NCBI GenBank assembly: GCA_017893485.1
Contig: CM030361.1
Coordinates: 309,791,724-309,855,723, forward strand
DNA: 64,000 bases
Origin: Hemerocallis citrina
Taxonomy: Eukaryota > Streptophyta > Magnoliopsida > Asparagales > Asphodelaceae
Direction of reading: 5' to 3'
In this document: positions 33,731-44,016 of the stretch, piece after piece
Layout of the letters: every line of letters begins with the position of its first letter
How positions within the stretch are numbered: position 1 is the stretch's first letter
Position numbers and translations under genes: made by a program
The notes under the pieces: generated by a model
Database searches by the model: none
Told to the model about the DNA's origin: nothing
What the model saw: the letters and a program-made list of their open reading frames with translations, nothing else

Positions 33731-34500
33731 TGTTCGACGGTTGTGGGAGCAATTCCGAATGGTGATCCACCCCTAGCTTGCCGAGAAGCAAGCTTGGGGA
33801 GTAGAATTGAACCAAGTGTTGGACTCTGGAACCATCGTGTAGTTCAACAGTTGTGGGAGCAGTTCCGAACGACGATCTACCTCTGGCTCGTCCGGGGGCG
33901 AGCCGAGGAGGTAAAGTCGAGCCGAGTGTTGGACTCCGAACCATCGGTGTAGTTCAACGGTTGTGGGAGCAGTTCCGAACGGCGATCTACCTCTGGCTCG
34001 CCCGGGGGCGAGCCGAGGAGGTAAAGTCGAGCCGAGTGTTGGACTCCGAACCATCGGTGTAGTTCAACGGTTGTGGGAGCAGTTCCGAATGGCGATCTAC
34101 CTCTGGCTCGCCCCGGGGCGAGCCGGGGAGGTAAAGTCGAGCCGAGTATTGGACTCCGAACCATCGGTGTAGTTCAACGGTTGTGGGAGCAGTTTCGAAC
34201 GGCGATCTACCTCTGGCTCGCCCGGGGGCGAGCCGAGGAGGTAAAGTCGAGCCGAGTGTTGGACTCCGAACCATCGGTGTAGTTCAACGGTTGTGGGAGC
34301 AGTTCCGAACGGCGATCTACCTCTGGCTCGCCCGGGGGCGAGCCGAGGGGGTAAAGTCGAGCCGAGTGTTGGACTCCGAACCATCGGTGTAGTTCAACGG
34401 TTGTGGGAGCAGTTCCGAATGGCGATCTACCTCTGGCTCGTCCGGGGGTGAGCCGAGGAGGTAAAGTCGAGCCGTACATTGGACTCCGAACCATTGGTTG
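33731..34500. repeat. 110-bp tandem array, seven copies
   Basis: GTTGTGGGAGCAGTTCCGAA recurs every 110 bp. The five or six central copies are nearly identical, the first is clearly diverged. Each contains a dyad GGCTCGCCCGGGGGCGAGCC, so every unit can form a GC hairpin. Frames staying open on both strands for 69-95 codons reflect the repeat and are not genes. Confidence 0.95.
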
Positions 34501-34659
34501 AATAAAAAACAAAGGATAGAGGCAGAGAGATGTAAACAAATTTATAAGTACGAAAGAGCATTCTTCATTGATAATCGACGGCGTACCGTTTTTACATATT
34601 ACAACTTATGAAATAGATTACAAGTTAGAGGAGAGGAATGGCTCGATATCCTGCAATAC

Positions 34660-37600
34660 TTAGAGGGGCGCCGAGGCGCTTTCTTGGTATTTCAGGAGAT
34701 GGTCGGCATTCCAGGTCCTCGGAATCTCTCTGCCCTCTAGATCTTCCAGACGATATGCTCCAGGCCGAACTACCCTTGTGATCTTGTAAGGCCCTTCCCA
34801 GTTCGGAGCCAGCTTGCTCTTCTGATTGGGGAAGGATATGGCCAGTTTTCTCAAGACTAAGTCTCCTTGCTTAAGGTTGGTGGGTCGGACCTTCTTGTTG
34901 TATGCCAACTCGACCCTTCTTCGGTAATTCTGTTGCCGAATTGATGCTCTTTCCCTAAGCTCGTCCACCAGATCTAAGTTCGCCCTGAGGTCTCTGGCGT
35001 TCTGTTCTTCATTATAGGCTGCGAGGCGAGGGGAAGGTATTCCGACCTCGAGGGGTATCACTGCCTCGGACCCGTAAGTGAGGTTGAAAGGGGACTCTCC
35101 TGTGGGCGTCCGCTTGTTCGTGCGGTAGTTCCACAGCACGTTGGGGAGCTGGTCGACCCATAGGCCTTTGGAACATTTGTCCAACCTCTTCTTGATACCT
35201 GTGAGGATCTGCCGATTGGCGTTTTCTGCTTGGCCGTTCAACTGAGGGTGGGAGACGGAAGAGAAGTGCTGTTGGATAACAAGGTCCTTGCACAGAGCTC
35301 GGAACGCGGCCCCGGTAAACTGAGTCACGTTGTCAGTTACTATGACGGGGGGAACGCCGAACCGACAGATGACGTTCTTCCAGAAGAACTGAACCACTTT
35401 ATTCTCGGTGATGGTGGCGAGGGGCTCGGCCTCAATTCACTTCGAGAAGTAATCGATGGCTACAACCAAGAACTTGAACTGACCGGGAGCCGGGGGGAAC
35501 GACCCTAGTAAATCCATTCCCCACATTGCAAAGGGGACTGGACTTGATAGGGAGGCAAGGTTGGCTTGAGGGAGGCGACGAACATTGGAATGTCTCTGAC
35601 AGGAGCCACATTGCCGAACATGTCGCTCGGCATCTTGGAGGAGGGTCGGCCAGAAGTATCCATAGTTCAAAGCTTTCCGGGCCAAGGACCTAGATCCTGA
35701 ATGCGCTCCGCCGATGCCTTCGTGGAGCTCTTGTAGGGCATAGTCGGCCTGCTCCGGGTAGAGGCATCTTAGGTATGGTCGGCCGTCGATCTGCGAGAAG
35801 GAGCGCTTGTACAAGATCCCCTCGATCAAGGCATACCGCTCGACCCTGGTTCTGACTCGGCGTGCTTCTTTGGGATCCTCGGGCAGGAGTCCGTCCTTTA
35901 AGAACTCCACCAACGACTTCATCCAATTATCTTGCAGCGAGACCGGCAACGACTCTACCAAGCCGGAGGTCTCGTCTTCTATGCTCGGCCTTGAGAGGAC
36001 CTCGATCAAAACGGTCTGCTCGAGACCTTGGAAGGAGGATGAGGCCAACTTGGAGAGGGCATCGGCCTGTGAATTTTCTTCTCGAGGGACTCGTTGGATG
36101 AGCGCCTCTTCGAACCGACTCATGAGGGCTCGGACCCTGGCGAGGTACTTCGCCATTCGCTCGTCTCGTGCCTCGTATTCGCCCAAGACCTGGTTCACAA
36201 CCAGCTGAGAGTCACTGTGAATTCGGAGGCGCTGCGCCCCAGCACTTCAGGCAAGTCCGAGGCCTGCGATGAGTGCCTCGTACTCCGCCTCATTGTTCGA
36301 GGCCTTGAAGTTCATACGGATCGCATACTGGAGGACGAAGTCATCAGGGCCGTTCAGGATGATACCGGTGCCGCTTCCTTCGTTGCAGGAGGAACCGTCC
36401 ACGAAGACTGTCCAAATGGGGGGTCCATTCGGGACGTGGCTGACCTCAGGGATTGTGGACTCGACGATGAAGTCGGTGAGGGCCTGAGCTTTGATTGCCG
36501 TCCGAGGTTGGTAGGAGATGTCATGTTGGCTTAGCTCTATGGACCACTTCATTAGCCGGCCCGAGGTTTCGGGCTTATGGAGGATCTGCTTCAGTGGTTG
36601 GTCAGTGAGGACCACAACCGAGTGGGACTGAAAATATGGACGGAGCTTCCTTGCCGCCATGACCAGGGGGTAAGCCATCTTCTCTATCTTCGGGTAGCGG
36701 AGCTCGGCATCCCGATGCACTTTGCTAACATAGTAAATGGGCCTCTGAGCCCGATCTTCTTCCCTTACCAACACAGCACTTAGGATCTGCTCGGAAGCAG
36801 CTAAGTAGACGAAGAGCGTTTCTCCCAGAACGGGCTTGCTGAGCAGAGGAGGGTTCACCAAGTAGGCCTTCAGTTGGTCGAACGACTCCTGTTGTGGTTG
36901 GCCCCATTCGAAACCCTTAGCCCCTCTGAGAGCCTTGAAGAAGGGGAGGCATTTTTCCCCGGACTTCGAGAGGAACCGGCCAATAGCGGCGAGCCGACCC
37001 GTAAGCTTCTGCACTTCCTTGACGTTCCAGAGCGGGGCCATGTCCAGTATGGCCTTGATCTTCTCGGGATTTGCTTCGATCCCTCGCTGGCTCACCATGA
37101 AGCCGAGGAACTTTCCCGACGAGACCCCGAACGCACACTTGTTCGGGTTCAGCCACATGCTGTGCCTCCTTAATACGCCGAAGGCCTCCTAGAGGTCAGC
37201 CACGTGGTCGGTACCTCGGATGCTCTTGACGAGCATGTCGTCGACGTACACTTCCATTTTGCGGCCTATCTGGCTCTGGAAGACCTTGTTGACGAGGCGC
37301 TGGTAGGTGGCTCCAGCGTTCTTCAATCCGAATGGCATGACTCTATAGCAATAGAGGCCCTGGTCGGTGATGAAGGAGGTCTTCGGAATGTCCGGGGGGA
37401 ACATTCAGATCTGATTATAGCCGGAGAAGGCATCCATGAAGCTGAGGAGCTCATGGCCCGAGGTGGCATCAATGAGGGTGTCGATATTTTGGAGAGGGAA
37501 TGGATCCTTCGGACACGCCCTATTCAGGTCAGTGAAGTCGATGCATATCCTCCAAGAACCGTTGGACTTCTTGACCATTACAACATTGGAGAGCCACTCG

Positions 37601-38603
37601 GGGTAGTTCACCTCCTGTATGAACCGTGCCTTTAAGAGTTTATCCACCTCCTCCTTGATGGCCTGCTGTTGCTCGGGAGCGAATTTTCGCCTCTTCTGCT
37701 GAACCAGTTTGCACCCCGGTTCGACACTTAGGCGGTGGACTAGCAGCTCCTCGGAAATCCCGGGCATATCCGCGGCTGACCAGGCAAACAGGTCGCGGTT
37801 ATCCCGGATGCATTGCACCAAGTCGGAACAAAGTGCAGTCGGCAAGGACTTGCTGATGAGGAACTTTCGACTCGGATCCTCGTCCGAGAAGAGCACTTCT
37901 TCCAACTCGTCCGCCGGCTCGGACGTGGGTCGGACTTTCGGCTCGGGGATTTCTAGAGTCTCGAGGGAGAGCACCGGTCAGTGGAAGTCATATAGCACTT
38001 CCGAGCCGTCTCTTGGCTGCCCCTGACTTCTCCCACTCCCGACCGAGTGGGAAACTTCATTTTAAGGTGGTACGCCGAGGGGACAGCTTCCAGGGCAGCT
38101 AGGCCAGGTCGACCTAGGATGACATTATATGCAGCCGGGACGTCGACGACCATAAAGTCCATCAGCTCGGTCCGGGTAGTAGGGGTCTTCCCAGCAGTTA
38201 CGTCTAGGGTTATAACCCCCTCGACAGTTACTGGCATCCCCATGAACCCGTGGAGCATGTAACCGGCCGGCTTGAGACGGTCCCGAGACAGCTGCAGCCC
38301 TCGGAAGGTCGAGAGGAAGAGGATGTTTACCGAGCTCCCATTGTCTACTAGGACCCTCTGCACCTTGAAGTTTGCCATGCGAAGGTTGATGACAAGGGCG
38401 TCGCAGTGGGGAGTTCGGACCCCTTCGAGGTCTTCATCGGAGAAAGTCACCGGGACTCCGAGGCCTTTGGGGGGAGGGGCACTGTGAACTGAATTGACCT
38501 CTCGGACGAAGGCCTTCCAAGAGGAGTTGGAGGAGCCCCCATGGGGCCTCCGTGGATGAGGTGCAGGGCTCGTTCTTCCTCGAACTGGGGCGTCTCCTTG
38601 CAC
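34660..38603 (-). pseudogene. Tat Gypsy pol: protease, RT, RNase H, aRNase H, integrase
   Basis: Protease frame 38603-37953 has VDNGSSVNIL (about 38345) as active site. A frameshift near 37955-37975 leads into one frame down to 34660: RT (VVMVKKSNGSWRICIDF, about 37560; YVDDML at about 37240), RNase H (VLTDQPL, about 36610), a second RNase H-like domain (VFVDGSSCNEGSG, about 36400), zinc-binding HHCC of integrase (CGSCQRHSN, about 35590), integrase core with TDNVTQF (about 35330; usually Gly where Val stands) and a C-terminal domain ending at 34660. In-frame stops are TGA 37405-37407, TAG 37189-37191, TGA 36247-36249 and TGA 35437-35439. The reading frame is otherwise continuous, indicating recent decay by point mutation. 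Confidence 0.9.
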
Positions 38604-40379
38604 CGCTCGGAGCGCTTGTTAGCCCCCCGAGGCGGAGGAGTGTTGCGATCCGCCCGATCGTTTGCCTTTACAAATTTGGCCAACTGCCCCCTCTGGATGA
38701 GAGCCTCTATTTCATTTTTCAACGCCCGGCAGTCGTTGGTGTCATGGCCGTGGTCCCGGTGGTAACGGCACCATTTCTCTTTATTCCTCCTCTTGGCCGG
38801 GGTGTTCATCCTCGGAGCTGGAGGTATGTCCCCCTCCTTCTCCACTTCCATCAGGATGGTGGAGACGTTGGTGGTGATGGGAGTGAACTTCTCGAACCTA
38901 GGGGGAGGACGGTGCTGACCGCCGTTGTCCTTCTGCATCTTCTTGGACCCCTCCTCCTCTGTCGCCTTCCTCTTCGATTCGGACGCCGATCCTCCGAAGT
39001 TCGGGAGGCACTCGGTCTCTTCCGCCCGAATGTACTTCTCGCACCTTAGGAGAAGATCGGCGAAGTTGTGCGGGGGCTTCTTGGCGAGGGACGACTGGAG
39101 GTTGGAGTTGAGGACGTTCGACTGGAACGCAACAGTCGCCACTGACTGGTCTAGGAAGGCGATAGACCTGACCTCTGCGGTGAATCTCTTCACATAGTCC
39201 CTCAGCTTCTCTTCCCTTTCTTGCCGCAGGTTGAGTAGGGAGAGGCTCGTCTTCTCAGCTCACCTGCTACTCACAAAGTGAGTTATGAACAGTGTTTTGA
39301 ACTGCTCGAACGAGAAGATGGAAGAGGGAGCGAGCCTGGAGTACCATTCCCGAGCCGACCCCCTGAGGGTGGCGGGGAAGGTCTTGCAGAGCATGGCGTC
39401 GGAAGCTTGATGGATCAGCATTAAGGTCTTGAAGCTTTCGACGTGATCAACTGGGTCGGACTCCCCTGAGTACGTTTCAAACTGTGGAGGTTTGAAACTC
39501 CTCGGTATGGGGGCCTCCATGATCGTCCGAGAGAAGGGAGGTCTGCTGGGACGGACGGTCCCTGCTCTAGACTCCTCCTCTCTGTCCATGCGACCGATGC
39601 GCCTCTCCACCTCATGGAGACGGCAGTTGAGGGCCTCGTCCCTCTGCTGGTAATCAAACGATCCCCTGGACTCTTCTTCATAGGAAGGGGAGTGGGGACT
39701 GCGGCGCCGGTAGTCCTGGGATCGGCGGGGACTATAGTGGTGCTGCTGGCAACTGGGAGCCGGAAGAGGACTTCTGGATCGGTGGCGAGGACCGGGAACC
39801 CACGGGGGTGTTGGAACCCTCTGGGCATTTTGGTTGTTGGGGCGAAGGTTGAGGGCCTGCAGCACGGTCTCTTGAAATTGTAGGAACTCGGCACGAGTAA
39901 TAGGTGCCTCATTGTTCCTCGGATGATGCTGATCTGCAGGGGAATGTGGCCTCCTCCTACGGCGCTCGGCCCCGTCGGTCTGGAGACCTCCTACCGTCTC
40001 GGCGATGAGGAGATCGGTCACCATGATGTTGGCGGGAGGCTCCCTATCCGGCCCGCCTCTCATCTAGGTGGGTGCGAAGGTCCTCATCCTTTTGGCAGTT
40101 CAGAACGGTGTTGCGGAGGTCGGGGTGATGAGAAGCCATTGAATCCGAGGAGGCATTATGAACCGAGACATGGTCTGGGTGTAGGGGTTGTTTCTGCTTC
40201 CGCCCGTTATGGCCGGAAGGGCCATTGGGGGGTTGTTGTTTGGGAAGAGGAGGTTGGTCCTGTTGGACCGGGGGAGGAAGTTCTGGCTGTGGAGCAGGAT
40301 TGATAGGGACTTCCTCTGGCTGATCGGCAGGATTGGGTCCGCGGTTGGACCCTCTAGATTTGACCTTCTTTGGAGGCAT
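38447..40379 (-). pseudogene. Tat Gypsy gag with CCHC-like finger (broken)
   Basis: Starts MPPKKVKSRGSNR (ATG 40377-40379; an upstream ATG at 40401-40403 is in frame but not shared by the copy at 1-86). The first frame ends at 40044; a frameshift near 40050 leads into 40063-39260, including the retrotrans_gag region (FSRTIMEAPIPRSFKPPQFE, about 39530-39470; HVESFKTLMLIHQASD; FEQFKTLFITHF). A TGA (39260-39262) interrupts, then 39257-38447 continues with YVKRFTAEV and the zinc finger CRYHRDHGHDTNDC (about 38765), whose spacing is typical of the Tat lineage. The 3' end overlaps the protease frame by about 150 nt. Confidence 0.88.
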
Positions 40380-40431
40380 GGTTGGAGAAGGGCTAGACGA
40401 CAAGGAAGAGGCGGAGGCTGTTCGTGTGGTG

Positions 40432-40449
40432 TTCCCACAGACGGCGCCA
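40432..40449 (-). other. Primer binding site of the complete Tat element
   Basis: TGGCGCCGTCTGTGGGAA on the minus strand, three bases from the LTR, identical to the site at 138-155. Confidence 0.75.
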
Positions 40450-40452
40450 ATC

Positions 40453-41044
40453 TGTTACCACTGATTTCGGTGTGGGGGTAAACAGATGAGATTTGTGAGT
40501 TCGAGAAAAACCTGAACAGCGGATCCAAGCCTTCCGATTCCTGCCGCTACCTGCAAGGAAGTGCGAAACACCGGGGTTGATTCTGGCGACGCACCCTCCA
40601 ACGTTCTTGTCAGTAATCAGTGATGATTAAGAAAGAGCTTTAAGGTGGAAAAAGAGTGATTACCTGGTCACAGTGGTGAGGGGAGGTATTTATAGTCGCC
40701 ATAGGAATGATTAGGGGCCTGATTCCTTGTGTAACTGTCAGGAGTAAAATCCTCACAGTCTGTTTTAGGAAACTAATCCCTGATTCCCGGTGAGAGCAAA
40801 TCAGGCCCGTTGACTTGGTCAAATCAGTGACCCTAGATTTGCCTCTTGTTGGTCTGGGTTCGCCTCGGGTCGGGACCCGTACCCAATTGGAGTGGATCCA
40901 TTTGTGGGTTATTGGATCTGTGAGAAGGAGATCCAGTACCCGTTTCGGACCCGTTTGTATGTGAAATTACCGTTTTACCCCCGAGCTTCGAGATTCGCGC
41001 CCAGTCTGGACGGTTCCGATTTGACCCCATTTTTAGCCATATCA
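40453..41044 (-). repeat. 5' LTR of the complete Tat element
   Basis: 592 bp; about 20 differences from 30393-30983, roughly 3.3 percent by eye count. Same TATA box as the partner (complement of about 40687-40696). Confidence 0.9.
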
Positions 41045-41104
41045 GGTATAAATAACCAATTTTATATTTTTAGTAAATTCTCCTAATTATAATGGAGTAT
41101 ATTC
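41045..41104 (+). repeat. 3' LTR remnant of the gag-only element (right of the insertion)
   Basis: Begins with the second GGTAT copy and follows 25265-25324 exactly, then departs abruptly into Copia gag sequence at 41105. This marks a deletion breakpoint, not an LTR end. Confidence 0.85.
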
Positions 41105-41450
41105 TCCTCTTTTAATATATCTGATTCTATAATGGCAATTTCGAGTAGTCAATTCTAATCTTTCCCACAGACACGCCGTGCTTTTATACCTAATGTCGTT
41201 CACCGAAAATATCCGGATTAAACCCAAGGCTTCTGAACAATTCTCTTACCTATATTCCTGCTTTATGCCTATTGGTCCCCCTTGGTCCAAGCCATGTTGA
41301 ACTGATGTGTCGTGCACTCGTGCATGTCCTCCTTCAACAGATTAAAGTTGATCTTACCGTCGAACCGCTTGATCTTCGTGAAACCCGGATATGTCATATT
41401 ATCCAAGTAAACTCAAGAAACTCCTGAACTGCGAAAATGTACGACCTGAA
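41105..41450 (-). pseudogene. Copia gag fragment (minus-strand element)
   Basis: Minus strand downstream of the primer site: an ATG near 41396 opens a frame with FTKIKRFDGKINFNLLKEDM, matching the gag starts at 5730 and 6880, followed by stops. It breaks off at 41105, where the truncated giant LTR begins. Confidence 0.7.
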
Positions 41451-41464
41451 GCTCTGATACCAAT

Positions 41465-42124
41465 TGTTAGGAATTAATTCGATATAGAATTTGTGACAAC
41501 CGACCACTACGAACACACAAAGCACACAATTTTGTCCCGATTTGGGCATACCCTCATCTAGGGAAGAAGTATATAAGATATTATTCAATTAGAGAACATA
41601 CAAGAGATACAATACTCTCATAAAAGAAACTTATCTATCTTTCAAGCTTCACTGGAAGATAATATGCTGTTTATAATGAAGAACTCTCAATCTCTCTACA
41701 ATGAAGTACTCTCTTTCACCTCTCAAATTTGACTGTACAACAATCTATATAGAGTTCTAGAGAAACCATTTGTTTAGCCTTGATACAATAATCGTCTGAT
41801 ATATTCTGAAGATAAAGCTACACGATATGAGCCGTATGATCTAACTTGGAGTTGAAGATGAGATTTAATCAGATGACCTAGACCCAACCAGTTTGCAGTC
41901 TTCAGCCACCGTCGGTCGACTTCCCCCAAGGGCGGTCAACTGCAATAGGCTCGACTCAAGTCAGAGAGCCAGTACAGTCGACTGCATCCAAACGCAGTCG
42001 ACTGTCAGTTGCTGCTTGTTGTTTCTTCTACCTATTCTTCCTCTCACTGTGACGCTTTGACATCTTCTCGCTTCATTGTCTTCTCTTCATATCGAATCAT
42101 AGTATGCAAGACACAATCCTAACA
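41465..42124 (-). repeat. 5' LTR (subfamily Y), minus-strand Copia
   Basis: 660 bp, TGTTAGGATTGTGTC...ATTCCTAACA on the minus strand, followed by the iMet primer site (complement of 41451-41462). Carries CAGTCGACTG at 41975 and 41995. Aligns with 13687-14023 plus 16087-16336. Confidence 0.85.
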
Positions 42125-42716
42125 TTTCTTTGGGGCTACATTGCAGAGAATGAAGAAGATGAGTAAAAGTTAGGGTTTACATCTTACATGTTACAAATAT
42201 ACGTAGCAACTCGTATGCTTTAAGTTGACGCATAAGTGCGTGTATATATATCCACCCTGTGCACGTGCTTCCGCGCCACTATGCATGTATGCATGCATTG
42301 GAGGGAACAAATGGACAACTGAATGCTATGTAAAGCAACATCTCCTCCTCTCCCAATCCACGTTTATTCCTTAATATATACATCTCAAATCCAAATACTA
42401 TTTAATTATATACTTGCTCATATATAAATGTTATACATTCTTTGGTTAACAAGTTAGATTAGGGTTCATAATTAACTAATATAAATTAGTTATTGGCACA
42501 GACTCTGTGATGATCGACGAGGAGCGAGCCCCAGATACGTTAAGCAACATTTGCTATCTGCCTTAACTCTCAAATCCCTATAATGGAATAGAGTAGAATA
42601 GAACATTGGACTAGGGCAAATCAATTTGCTAATTGAGATTCGTGGAGAGGACGTATAAGCAATTAATTTCAGTATTTATTGGGGACCTAAAAGATTCGCC
42701 AACGGATTCACTAGTA
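42125..42716. other. Interval without recognised features
   Basis: AT-rich; no gene, no clear repeat. Confidence 0.5.
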
Positions 42717-44016
42717 CTCACTCCGTTTCAAAATATAAGTCATTCGAGGTTTCTATACGCTTTTTAAGAAAAATTTAGGATTGACAAAAAGTACTAATAT
42801 TCTTGGTTTTGAAGCTCATAAATGAGCTATCAATTATAAAATGTTCATGTTAGAATATTGAGTCTCTCTCTCTAGAAAAGTCTAGAGAGAGAAACTAACT
42901 CCCAAATCTCCTAAAAAGCAAACCCTAGATCTGAAAAAAGTCTGGGGCAGCGGCTAGGGCTCGTCGTCGCCGCCCCATCATCTCTCCGTCGTCCTTCCCT
43001 CCACTCGCTCTCCTCCCCACGGTGATCCTACGACGGCGATGCCCCCCCCCACCCCCCGAAGTTATTCTTCGCTCTCCGCCCCCTTCCGTCGCTGCTCGCC
43101 TCCGGCACCACTTCCCCTTCCTCAAGTGCCTCCGTCGATGGCACTTGGGCTCCACTCGCCCAACGCAGCCGACGCCTTCCCAATCGAGCAGCGCGCCGCT
43201 CCAGCCCCGTCTTCCCTGCCGTCGAGCCAGGCGGACGTGTCGACGTCCTAGCATCGGCCTTGGTTTGATTTGTGGCAGTTTGGAGATGGGGATGAGTTGG
43301 TTTGGGGTTTGGGTTATGGTTGATGGTGAAGGAAGTTTAGTATGAGGTGGCTTGGTGCTCACGATTTGTGCCCAAGTACAAAGTTCGTTTGCTATACTGC
43401 CTCCACTATGTTGTCCACTCTTGGGGTTCGAATGCTCTTCGCGGTCGCCACCATGTCCACACTCTCGGGTCCAATCACGGCGATCTGCGGCTATGATTTG
43501 GTTTTCGAGGGTTAGTAGTGCGTGTGAAGAAGTAGGGATTTGCTTGAGGATGGCAGTGCCAAAGTGAGAGACGGCAGCGGTTTTTTAGTGAGGTATTTTA
43601 GTGAGGGGGGTTGGAAGAGCTGTCTGAGTTGGTTTTGACTCGGTGTGAAGATTGCGGTGTAGTATGGTTGTGGGGCTAGGGCCCGAAGACGGGGTCCCCC
43701 ATGAGATGTGCTCACTCGTTACTCCTGTGTCCTATGCCTTACAGTTCTTTCGCTGCCACCACCATGTCCACGCGCTCGGGGCCGATTACGGTGATCTGCA
43801 GCCATGATTTGGGCCTCCAGAGTGGGTGTAGTCAGCGTAGTATTCGGGGTTTGTGATGATGGCAGCACCATAGATAGTGGTTGGAGCTTGTTCTCCGTTC
43901 TGTTGGGGTGTGATCTTATAGGGGTGGGGGCTGCATCCAGGCTGCTTCACCTGATGACCACAGTCGACAGGGCATCACCACCACTACGCCTTCATAATGG
44001 AAGCTGACGCCCAATG

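Larger units (their letters stand above)
30984..34640 (-). other. Long repeat-rich 3' non-coding region of the Tat element
   Basis: Between integrase and the polypurine tract there is no credible gene. It contains dispersed modules with GGCACTTGCTCGGCAGCCGA and GTGGCG(C/T)AATCTGAGCCGTC (31430-32110, again at 33350-33590), five hairpin-bearing repeats (32388-33010), and a 110-bp tandem array (33731-34500). Tat-lineage elements commonly carry long regions here; no extra ORF with family resemblance is visible. Confidence 0.75.
30393..41044 (-). mobile_element. Complete but decayed Tat-type Gypsy element (10.65 kb)
   Basis: TSD GGTAT (30388-30392 and 41045-41049). LTRs 30393-30983 and 40453-41044 (TGATATGG...GTAACA on the minus strand) differ at about 20 sites. 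Minus-strand order: 5' LTR, primer site (40432-40449), gag, protease, RT, RNase H, second RNase H-like domain, integrase, then an unusually long 3.65-kb non-coding region, polypurine GGAGTGGGGGAC (complement of about 30987-30998), 3' LTR. The zinc finger form CRYHRDHGHDTNDC and the second RNase H point to the Tat lineage. In-frame stops and frameshifts make it non-autonomous now. Confidence 0.92.
25138..41104 (+). mobile_element. Gag-only Gypsy-like element with 3.3-kb LTRs, interrupted and truncated
   Basis: Plus strand: 5' LTR 25138-28413, iMet primer site TGGTATCAGAGC (28417-28428), gag pseudogene 28648-29651, non-coding DNA, polypurine AAGGAGGGAGTGA (about 30246-30258), 3' LTR from 30259. 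That LTR is interrupted at 30393 by a Tat element and resumes at 41045-41104 in register with 25265-25324, then stops, so most of the 3' LTR is deleted. Internal DNA is only about 1.85 kb and lacks pol. LTR length and tRNA-Met priming recall Tekay/Del chromoviruses, an inference from family habits. Confidence 0.8.
24050..42124 (-). mobile_element. Minus-strand pol-less Copia element split by later insertions
   Basis: On the minus strand: 5' LTR 42124-41465, primer site TGGTATCAGAGC (complement of 41451-41462), gag fragment to 41105, then 16 kb of inserted Gypsy-type DNA, then a 3' part from 25137 to 24713 homologous to 13300-13686, polypurine GGTGGAGATTA (complement of about 24712-24722), and 3' LTR 24712-24050. 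The join on the 41105 side coincides with truncation of the inserted element, so some DNA was deleted there. The two LTRs belong to different subfamilies (Y and X); an alternative is that two partial copies are juxtaposed. Confidence 0.6.

Noticed and set aside
33853..34392. Repeated open frames of 69-95 codons on both strands
   Set aside because: They are spaced exactly 110 bp apart and follow the tandem array; no start context or family resemblance.
36094..38765. Long plus-strand frames opposite Tat gag-pol
   Set aside because: Antisense shadows of a GC-rich coding region.
43022..43345. 107-codon plus-strand frame, Pro/Arg-rich
   Set aside because: Lies in the GC-rich non-coding start of a retroposon; several overlapping frames are open and none resembles a protein family.
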